Source: Archangium sp. | GTDB lineage: Bacteria; Myxococcota; Myxococcia; Myxococcales; Myxococcaceae | Length of the DNA: 5,715 bases | NCBI GenBank assembly: GCA_016793585.1 | Contig: JAEUJR010000944.1 | Location: 1-5,715, forward strand | Reading direction: 5' to 3' | In this document: one piece after another, positions 1 through 5,010 of the stretch | Layout of the letters: every line of letters starts with the position of its first letter | Numbering within the stretch: position 1 is the first letter of the stretch | Notes under the pieces: model-generated | Seen by the model: the letters and a program-made list of their open reading frames with translations, nothing else | Databases searched by the model: none | Told to the model about the DNA's origin: nothing | Translations under genes and position numbers: made by a program

Positions 1-170
1 GCCACCCACACCGAGCAGCCGCAGCCACAGCCGCAGCCGCCGCCCTCTTCCTTCGGGGTACCGCACGAGGGGTCGAGGCACTCAGGGTTGGTCGAGTTGG
101 CCAGCTGCGCGAACGCTGGCGCGGCCACCAGGGCAACCGCTGCTGAGAGAAGGGCGAGGGTGCGATTCAT
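1..170 (-). CDS. Exported protein with Gly-Cys alternating segment (N-terminal fragment)
   Basis: This is the N-terminal 56 codons of a leftward gene whose remainder lies beyond the window. The start is the ATG at 170-168. It has a good Shine-Dalgarno, GGAG at 179-176 on the minus strand, five bases upstream. The first 21 residues form a Sec-type signal peptide: MNRT, a hydrophobic Leu/Ala/Val core, then an APAFA cleavage site before QLAN. The mature part is short of hydrophobic residues and rich in Cys (C31, C36, C46, C48, C50, C52). The last four alternate with Gly (GCGCGCGC after a Gly run), followed by SVWV. Export to the periplasm or cell surface is well supported. The function is not recognisable from this fragment. 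The Gly-Cys run could bind metal, form disulfides or act as a flexible linker. It diverges from the lipoprotein gene at 370, so it is not in the same transcript. Confidence 0.75.
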   Translation of the reverse strand, partial: MNRTLALLSAAVALVAAPAFAQLANSTNPECLDPSCGTPKEEGGGCGCGCGCSVWV

Positions 171-369
171 GTCATCTCCGAGGGTGCTGCGGGTCGAGTC
201 CGGGACGACGCATCTTCAAGCATCGATCCAACGTGTTTCCAGCTTTCGACCGGACGAATTCCGCGAAGTTGGGAGGCAGCCCACCGCTGGCACGACCTGC
301 AGTGGGGCCCGCGCTCTACACCGTGATCGGGGTCATCGCTCCACAGCGGCGACTTGCTATGAAGCCGCC
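171..369. other. Divergent intergenic region
   Basis: This stretch of 199 bases separates the leftward exported-protein gene from the rightward lipoprotein gene, so it should hold promoters for both. I see no convincing -10/-35 pair on either strand. A sigma-54-like stretch near 287-300 (TGGCAC followed by TGCA) has GG and GC elements two bases too close. A 5-bp inverted repeat, GCGGC 346-350 and GCCGC 364-368, lies just before the lipoprotein start but is too short to call. Confidence 0.5.
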
Positions 370-714
370 ATGCTTCGACTCCTGGTGACGCTGTCGGTGG
401 TGGTGGGTCTCTTCTCGTCGTGTGGAACGCCGTGCTCGCGGGTGGCTGCCGCCGAGTCGAACGCCGATGACAAGGGCAAGCCGTGCAACTCGAGCCGCAA
501 CGCGTGGAGCACCTCGAAGGTGCAGAGCTGCGAATCGAACCTGTCGAACTGCAGCGAGAACGACCTGAAGCAGATCGAGCTCTACACGAACTGCCTCAAC
601 GCGCTGCCGATGTGCGCCGAGGGCCAGAGCACGTCGTGGGGCATCTCGCGTGCGGCGTGCGCGTTCGAGAACGTGGCGTTCAAGCTCAGCGCGAAGTGCG
701 CGTCGGGCTTCTGA
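370..714 (+). CDS. Small Cys-rich lipoprotein, unknown function
   Basis: This gene encodes 114 residues. The ATG at 370 is chosen because it places a lipoprotein signal peptide at the very N-terminus: Arg3, then a hydrophobic stretch, then LFSSC with lipidation expected on Cys18. The reading frame stays open further upstream, but that extension overlaps the divergent gene and its signal. A weak GAAG at 361-364 is the only Shine-Dalgarno candidate. After Cys18 there are eight more cysteines (22, 39, 54, 61, 75, 82, 97, 110), an even number that would allow four disulfides in the periplasm or on the surface. The rest is polar (Ser, Asn, Glu, Lys). I recognise no named family. The motif I-x3-T-x-C-L-x-A-L at residues 69-79 recurs in the secreted protein at 3578. 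The gene is followed after 81 bases by the MMPL transporter on the same strand, so co-transcription is plausible. The function is unknown. Confidence 0.8.
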   Translation: MLRLLVTLSVVVGLFSSCGTPCSRVAAAESNADDKGKPCNSSRNAWSTSKVQSCESNLSNCSENDLKQIELYTNCLNALPMCAEGQSTSWGISRAACAFENVAFKLSAKCASGF

Positions 715-795
715 GCGCCAGCACCTGCTCCGATGTTCGGGCAGCTGAGATTCTTCGTGTCCCCGTGAGCGCCGCGTGTAGGGTGCCGGCCGCTC

Positions 796-3441
796 ATGAA
801 TGACCAGTCAGCTTTCATCACCCGCGCCACCACTGCCTACGCCCGCCTCATCACCAGGCACCCCGCCCGTGTTCTCACGGTGCTGCTCGTGCTGGGCGTC
901 ATCAGCGGCTACCTGACCTCGACGCTCACCATCGAGTCAGACCAGCTCTCGCTCATCTCGCAGGACCTGCCCGAGGTGAAGGCCGTGCGGCGCGTCGTCG
1001 ACATGGTCGGTGGAGCCGGCTACCTGCAGCTCGCGCTTCGCGCCGACGACGTGCCGACGCTCAAGAAGCTGTCGGACGAGATGTACACGAAGCTGCTCGC
1101 CGCGAAGCAGCCCGACGGCACGCCCTGGGTTCGCTTCATCACCTACAAGGTGCCGGTCGACTTCATTCAAGAGAACATGGTGCTGTTCATTCGCACCGAA
1201 GATCTCGCCGAGGGCAAGCGGCGCATCAACGCGTACATCAAAGATCAGCTGCGCCGGAACAACCCGTTCTTCATCGAGATCAAGAAGACCGAGCCGGTGA
1301 AGCTCGAGATGGACGACCTCGTGCAGAAATACTCTTCGGTCGGCAAGAAGAGCATTCGCGACGACTACTACATCAGCGACGACAAGAAGATGCTGATGAT
1401 GCTCATCAAACCGATGTGGAACTCGACCGATCTGCAGAAGACCGAGAAGTTCGTCGAGTACCTCACGGGCCGGAAGTACAGCGCGATTCCGCCGCCGAAG
1501 CAGAAGACCGACGGCTTCCTCGGAGACATCGCGAAGGGCCAGGGCGTCGAGCTCGTCGAAGACTACGAGACGATGGGCGACGCGAAGACCGTCTATTTCG
1601 GCTTCGCTGGCTCGTACAAGACTGGCCTCGACGACAGTTATGCCATTCAACAGTCGCTCGACGAGGTGACGCTGCTCTCGCTCGTCAGCATTGCCATCGT
1701 CACGATGCTGTTCTTCCGCAAGTGGTTCCCCACGGTTCTGGTGCTCTCGGGCACCATTCTCGGCACCATCTACTCGATGGGCTTCGCCAAGCTCGCGCTC
1801 GGTGAGCTGAACATGGTCACGTCGATCATCGCCGCCATCATTCTCGGCTTCGGCATCGACTTCGGCCTGCACTTCACCTTCCGCACGCGCATCGAGCTCG
1901 GCATGGGCAAGACGTACGATCAGGCGATCTTCGACGCGCTGATCAACGCCGGGCGGCCCGCGCTCGTCGCCGCCGTCGTCACCGCCGGCAGCTTCTTCGT
2001 GCTGCTCGTCTCGGAGTTCCGCGGCTTCTCGCAGTTCGGCCTGCTCTCGGGCGTGGCCACGTTCTTCACGGGCTTCTGCCTCTTCGCGTGGTGCCCCTCG
2101 ATTCTGATGCTGCTGGGCCGCAAGAACCCCACCTGGCCCGAGAAGCTCATCGGCAAGATGACGCCGCCGAGCGACGCGATGATGACGGGCGCGACGCGCA
2201 TTCCCGCGCCGAAGCTGACGCTGGCCATCCTGACGCTCATCGTGCTCGGCGTGAGCGCGTTCGCGATTCCGTGGACCGACGAGGTGCCGCCGAACGACCA
2301 CAAGCTGACCATTCTCGAGCGGCTCAAGTACGGCATGAGCTTCAACTACAACACCCGCGCGCTCGTGCCGCCGAACCAGCCGGCCATTCGCCTGCAAGAC
2401 GAGATCAGCTCACGGTTCAAGATCAGCTCCGACCCCATCGCGGTGCCGACGCAGACCATCGAAGAGGCGAGGGACATCTGGCTGGCGATGACGAAGAACC
2501 CGCAGACCGAGTTCAACGTCGACCGCGAGAAGTTCCCGACCGTCGATCAGGTCGTGAGCATCTACAGCTTCGTGCCGCCTCCCGAGACGGCCGCAGCGAA
2601 CGCGAAGATTCTCGCGGAGTGGCGTGAAGAGCTCAAAGAGGTCGACCCGAAGGCGCTGCCGCCCGAGATGCAGGACAAGGCGGCGTTCTTCATGCGCGTG
2701 CTCGAGAAGAAGCCGTTCGGCGTCGACGGTGTGCCGACGGTGTACGCGTCGAACTTCGACAGCCTGCCGCAGACGAAGCCCGAGAACCGCGGCTACCTGA
2801 CCTTCATCTACCCGAAGATCGATCTCTGGGACGGCAAGAACCTGATCAAGTTCGCGGACCAGACGAGCGTCATCAAAGGCGTCAGCGGGAAGGAGTACCG
2901 AGGCGCGGGCCTCGCGATTCTCTACGCGAAGCTCGCCGAGATCGTGCTCAAGGACGGGAAGCTCACCGTCATTCTCGCGGCCATCTGGATTCTCATGATG
3001 CACTACCTCGACTTCCGCTCGGTGAAGCTCGCGGCGGCGTCGGTGATTCCGCTCGGGGTCGGCCTGGTGATGATGCTCGGCGTGATGAACCTCATCGGCG
3101 AGCGGCTCAACTTCATGAACCTGGTGATGATGCCGATTCTGCTCGGCTTCGGCGTGAGCCACGGCTTGTACCTGCTGCACCGGTTCCTCGAGGGTACGCC
3201 GCCGCTCGTCGCCCTGCGCAGCGTCGGAGCCGCGGTCGCCGCCTCGACCCTCACCACCGTCGCCGGCTTCGCGGCGCTCATCTTCGCGCAGCACTACGGC
3301 CTGCAGAGCATCGGCATCGTCGCGTGCATCGGCCTGGGCACGACCCTGCTCGTCTCCTTCACGGTGCTCGGCGCGGTGCTTCAGGTCATCTACGACGGCC
3401 AGGGCGCACAGCGGCTCGAGCAGAAGCCCGAGACGAAGTAG
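796..3441 (+). CDS. MMPL/RND-superfamily transporter
   Basis: This is a complete 881-residue inner-membrane exporter of the MMPL branch of the RND superfamily (COG1033-like), probably proton-driven and moving lipids or other hydrophobic or envelope molecules. The layout is the classic duplicated one: TM1 about 24-43, a periplasmic domain about 45-288, TM2-6 within about 291-439, TM7 about 473-491, a second periplasmic domain about 492-718, and TM8-12 within about 720-865. TM4 carries GFGIDFGLHF followed by Arg363, the family's GxGxD signature with Asp355 as the likely proton-relay residue. The equivalent TM10 segment reads GFGVSHGLYL with His-Arg nearby, so Ser788 replaces the acidic residue. 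The two loops differ in sequence. The start ATG at 796 is the only sensible one, with a weak and distant AGGG at 779-782. The gene follows a Cys-rich lipoprotein gene by 81 bases. The length is normal for single-gene MMPL proteins. Hopanoid-type HpnN relatives are possible, but no hopanoid gene is visible. The substrate is unknown; the family call is firm. Confidence 0.95.
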   Translation: MNDQSAFITRATTAYARLITRHPARVLTVLLVLGVISGYLTSTLTIESDQLSLISQDLPEVKAVRRVVDMVGGAGYLQLALRADDVPTLKKLSDEMYTKLLAAKQPDGTPWVRFITYKVPVDFIQENMVLFIRTEDLAEGKRRINAYIKDQLRRNNPFFIEIKKTEPVKLEMDDLVQKYSSVGKKSIRDDYYISDDKKMLMMLIKPMWNSTDLQKTEKFVEYLTGRKYSAIPPPKQKTDGFLGDIAKGQGVELVEDYETMGDAKTVYFGFAGSYKTGLDDSYAIQQSLDEVTLLSLVSIAIVTMLFFRKWFPTVLVLSGTILGTIYSMGFAKLALGELNMVTSIIAAIILGFGIDFGLHFTFRTRIELGMGKTYDQAIFDALINAGRPALVAAVVTAGSFFVLLVSEFRGFSQFGLLSGVATFFTGFCLFAWCPSILMLLGRKNPTWPEKLIGKMTPPSDAMMTGATRIPAPKLTLAILTLIVLGVSAFAIPWTDEVPPNDHKLTILERLKYGMSFNYNTRALVPPNQPAIRLQDEISSRFKISSDPIAVPTQTIEEARDIWLAMTKNPQTEFNVDREKFPTVDQVVSIYSFVPPPETAAANAKILAEWREELKEVDPKALPPEMQDKAAFFMRVLEKKPFGVDGVPTVYASNFDSLPQTKPENRGYLTFIYPKIDLWDGKNLIKFADQTSVIKGVSGKEYRGAGLAILYAKLAEIVLKDGKLTVILAAIWILMMHYLDFRSVKLAAASVIPLGVGLVMMLGVMNLIGERLNFMNLVMMPILLGFGVSHGLYLLHRFLEGTPPLVALRSVGAAVAASTLTTVAGFAALIFAQHYGLQSIGIVACIGLGTTLLVSFTVLGAVLQVIYDGQGAQRLEQKPETK

Positions 3442-3577
3442 CGCCCGGCGCGCGGCCTCGACCACCTGCGGTGAGCGGTGGCGCCTTTCCAACTGGGAGG
3501 GTGCTGCTGGTGCACGGCTGACGCAACAGTGAGAGCCGAGGAGTCGTCCTGGAGTGTCCTCGCTCCGGAGCTGCCCC
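3442..3577. other. Intergenic region, no firm element
   Basis: This gap of 136 bases lies between the transporter and the small secreted protein. It contains a weak inverted repeat, CCACC at 3462-3466 and GGTGG at 3477-3481, with a 10-base loop and only a three-T run after it, which is not enough to call a terminator. Just before the downstream gene, CTCCGGAG at 3563-3570 is palindromic and includes the Shine-Dalgarno GGAG. An upstream GGAG at 3551-3554 could pair with the CTCC. No promoter is convincing. Confidence 0.4.
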
Positions 3578-3835
3578 ATGAAACGTTTCACCCTTGCTGT
3601 CATCGTCGCCTTCGCCCTGCCCTCGTTTGCCGCCTCTCCAGCCGTCTGCGACACGTTCATCAAGGCCGTCGACAAGGCCGGGCGTGCTTCAGGCAAAGCC
3701 CCCGAAGCCGAGGGCCTCGCGTTCTTCAAGTCCGTCTGCCTGAAGGACAAAGAGACCGATGCCACCATCACGAAGCAGACGAAGTGCCTCGAGGCTGTGA
3801 AGACCGAGGCCAGCTTCAACGCCTGCTTCAAGTGA
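3578..3835 (+). CDS. Small secreted four-cysteine protein, unknown function
   Basis: This gene encodes 85 residues. The ATG at 3578 follows GGAG at 3567-3570 with a seven-base spacer and opens directly with a signal peptide: Met-Lys-Arg, a hydrophobic core, and a PSFAA cleavage region near residue 19. The mature protein is about 66 residues, Lys- and Ala-rich, probably helical, with four cysteines at 24, 54, 70 and 83 that could form two disulfides after export. Residues 64-74 carry I-x3-T-x-C-L-x-A-V, which resembles residues 69-79 of the lipoprotein at 370. The protein ends just two residues after the last Cys. I recognise no named family. It is 136 bases downstream of the MMPL gene and on the same strand. 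It may have its own promoter, or be read through from the transporter. Coding is well supported by the signal peptide, the Shine-Dalgarno and the even cysteine count. The role is unknown. Confidence 0.85.
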   Translation: MKRFTLAVIVAFALPSFAASPAVCDTFIKAVDKAGRASGKAPEAEGLAFFKSVCLKDKETDATITKQTKCLEAVKTEASFNACFK

Positions 3836-3883
3836 CCCACGCTCCGCCCGAGCGGATGTGTGACACCCTCGTCTCCCTTCGAA

Positions 3884-3901
3884 GGACGGCACCATCCGTC
3901 C
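3884..3901. terminator. Hairpin downstream of secreted-protein gene
   Basis: A perfect 6-bp inverted repeat, GGACGG at 3884-3889 and CCGTCC at 3896-3901, encloses a six-base loop. It lies 48 bases after the stop of the small secreted protein. No T-run follows, so it is not a classical intrinsic terminator. It may instead be part of the TCCGT repeat cluster that continues to the right and act as a protein-binding site. Both readings are inference. Confidence 0.3.
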
Positions 3902-3958
3902 GAACAGTTGCGATTCCGTCACAACGGATGCTATCTGTCATGTCGGAATCTCATCCGT
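3895..3958. promoter_or_regulatory. TCCGT/ACGGA repeat cluster, candidate operator
   Basis: The pentamer TCCGT occurs at 3895-3899, 3915-3919 and 3954-3958, and its complement ACGGA at 3924-3928. The middle pair forms a perfect inverted repeat, TCCGT-N4-ACGGA. Extended seven-base versions (CATCCGT or ACGGATG) lie at 3893-3899, 3924-3930 and 3952-3958, with centres 31 and 28 bases apart, about three helical turns. A related GCGGATG lies at 3852-3858. The cluster ends just upstream of the Shine-Dalgarno of the gene at 3969. Four pentamer copies in 64 bases is more than chance suggests (under one expected). Binding by a regulator is inferred. Confidence 0.4.
3908..3937 (+). promoter_or_regulatory. 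Weak candidate sigma-70-type promoter for the gene at 3969
   Basis: TTGCGA at 3908-3913 could serve as -35 and TATCTG at 3932-3937 as -10, with an 18-base spacer. The -10 match is poor (three of six). The TCCGT-N4-ACGGA palindrome falls inside the spacer, a position used by many repressors and by MerR-type activators. The start of transcription would lie near 3944, about 25 bases before the ATG. This is a low-confidence proposal. Confidence 0.22.
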
Positions 3959-3968
3959 CGAGGCAGAC

Positions 3969-4679
3969 ATGGCAAACGCGGGCACCCTTTCTCTGCAGCG
4001 CATCGACAACCAGGACCTCAGCGTCGTCGACGCGCGGGCGCCACGGTTCAACCAGACGGTGGTGGCGCTCGGAGCGACCATCGCTGTGCTCACCGGTGCC
4101 TGGCCGATTCTGACCGTGCTGGGCGCTCAGCTCGCGGTGTCGGTGCTCTTCGGCCGCAAGTACTGCCTGCCGTGCGTCTTCTACTTCGAGGTGGTGCAGC
4201 CGCGGTTCGGGGCGGGCCCGCTCGAAGACTCACGCGCGCCGCGCTTCGCCAACATCATCGGCGCCATCTTCCTGCTGACGGCGTCGCTGGCCTTCCTCAC
4301 CGGCTTCCCGACCGTGGGCCTCGCGCTGGGAGCGACCGTCGCAGTGCTGGCGACGCTCGCGGCGACGACGGGGCTCTGCGTCGGCTGTGAGCTGTACCGC
4401 ATCATCGCGAAGGTGCGCGGCGTACGGGGTGGAGCCATCGAGCAGGTCGACTTCGACGCGCTCGGCGGGCAACCAAAGCCGGGCACGGTGGTGCTCTTCA
4501 CCCACCCGCTGTGCAGTGATTGCCAGACGCTGGCGCGCGAGCTCGATGAGCGGGGCACGCCCGTGGTGAAGGTCGACGTGAAGCAGCGCCGTGACCTCGC
4601 GAAGAAGTACGGCGTGTCGGTCGTTCCGCTCGCGGTGACGGTCGATGCCTCGGGTCGCGTCACCGGCCGCGTTCGCTGA
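3969..4679 (+). CDS. DUF4395 membrane domain fused to thioredoxin-like domain
   Basis: This gene encodes 236 residues. The ATG at 3969 follows GAGG at 3960-3963 with a five-base spacer. Residues about 20-147 match the DUF4395 pattern: D-A-R-A-P-R-F-N-Q at the start, four hydrophobic segments (about 29-45, 46-62, 94-114 and 115-136), and the closing C-V-G-C-E-L-Y at 137-143. Residues about 170-236 form a compact thioredoxin/glutaredoxin-like domain: the strand VVLFTHP, the active site C182-S-D-C185, a helix, then the strand KVDV and V219-P220 as the likely cis-proline. The usual final helix is short or absent. A third CxxC, C66-L-P-C69, follows the second membrane segment. Positive residues in the 63-93 loop and after residue 143 put all three CxxC pairs on the cytoplasmic side. 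The probable role is membrane-associated thiol-disulfide exchange; the partner is unknown. A TCCGT repeat cluster upstream suggests separate regulation. The family call is good, the function inferred. Confidence 0.85.
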   Translation: MANAGTLSLQRIDNQDLSVVDARAPRFNQTVVALGATIAVLTGAWPILTVLGAQLAVSVLFGRKYCLPCVFYFEVVQPRFGAGPLEDSRAPRFANIIGAIFLLTASLAFLTGFPTVGLALGATVAVLATLAATTGLCVGCELYRIIAKVRGVRGGAIEQVDFDALGGQPKPGTVVLFTHPLCSDCQTLARELDERGTPVVKVDVKQRRDLAKKYGVSVVPLAVTVDASGRVTGRVR

Positions 4680-4952
4680 GCTCGAACTGGGAGTCGAGGG
4701 TTCTGCGGAGCGCGGGCGAGCTCATGCGGCCCTCCGGCTGCGACAGCGTCGTTCTTCGAAGAGCCCTCGTCGCCGAACTTGCGCGCCCTCATCGCCAGCT
4801 TTCTGGTCGATCCGCCGAACTCGGAGCGCGCTCTTCCTCGCTCAGCTGACACCTGACCGGCCGGGCAGCGAGACATCACGAGGCGGCAGCGACTTCTGTC
4901 GATCCGCCGAACGACCTCGGAGCACGCCCTCCTTCGTCGCCCGGCGGAGACC
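4680..4952. other. Intergenic region between converging genes
   Basis: This stretch of 273 bases separates the thioredoxin-fusion stop from the stop of the minus-strand SH3 gene. I see no gene in it. A 5-bp inverted repeat, CTCGA 4681-4685 and TCGAG 4694-4698, directly follows the plus-strand stop and is a weak terminator candidate without a T-run. From about 4764 onward the sequence consists largely of decayed copies of the neighbouring gene's 3' end. Confidence 0.6.
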
Positions 4953-5010
4953 TCACCGGGCGAGCAGCGACTTCTGGTCGACCCACCCTTCGTCGCCGAA
5001 CTCGTTCCGC
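4764..5010 (-). repeat. Degenerate tandem copies of the SH3 gene's 3' end
   Basis: Four related units can be aligned. The shared CGCCGAAC lies at 4994-5001 (inside the gene), 4905-4912, 4813-4820 and 4771-4778, spaced 89, 92 and 42 bases. Exact matches link them: GCAGCGACTTCTG at 4964-4976 and 4886-4898, GTCGATCCGCCGAAC at 4898-4912 and 4806-4820, TCGTCGCCGAACT at 4990-5002 and 4767-4779, and CTCGGAGC at 4916-4923 and 4820-4827. The two middle units share the loss of about ten bases that in the gene encode Asp-Glu-Gly-Trp, so they probably come from one ancestral copy that duplicated again. Read on the minus strand, the units still show EFG and FGDEG fragments of the SH3 tail. They look like non-functional remnants. 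Confidence 0.65.
4937..4963 (-). terminator. Strong hairpin over the stop codon of the SH3 gene
   Basis: A perfect 8-bp inverted repeat, TCGCCCGG at 4937-4944 and CCGGGCGA at 4956-4963, encloses an 11-base loop that contains the gene's TGA stop (4955-4953 on the minus strand). The stem is GC-rich. No T-run follows in either direction, so it is a terminator-like or mRNA-end-stabilising structure rather than a standard intrinsic terminator. Confidence 0.4.

Noticed and set aside
286..302. Sigma-54-like promoter TGGCAC ... TGCA
   Set aside because: The spacing between the GG and GC elements is eight bases instead of the required ten.
88..369. Extension of the lipoprotein frame upstream to an ATG at 88
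   Set aside because: It overlaps the divergent exported-protein gene and would bury the lipoprotein signal peptide in the middle of the protein, so the ATG at 370 is preferred.
719..747. Inverted repeat CTGCTC/GGGCAG between the lipoprotein and transporter genes
   Set aside because: Only six pairs including a G-U, an eight-base loop and no T-run; too weak to call a terminator.
3462..3481. CCACC/GGTGG stem after the transporter stop
   Set aside because: A five-pair stem with a ten-base loop and only three T's after it is common by chance in GC-rich DNA.
937..3840. Two very long open frames on the minus strand opposite the transporter (937-2397 and 2410-3840)
   Set aside because: Their translations are dominated by Arg, His, Glu and Ala, with no signal peptide or domain. 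They are the expected antisense shadow of a GC-rich gene whose plus-strand protein is clearly an MMPL transporter.
3491..4693. AACTGGGAG repeated at 3491-3499 and 4686-4693 region
   Set aside because: A single short word seen twice at unrelated places; nothing else around the two copies matches.
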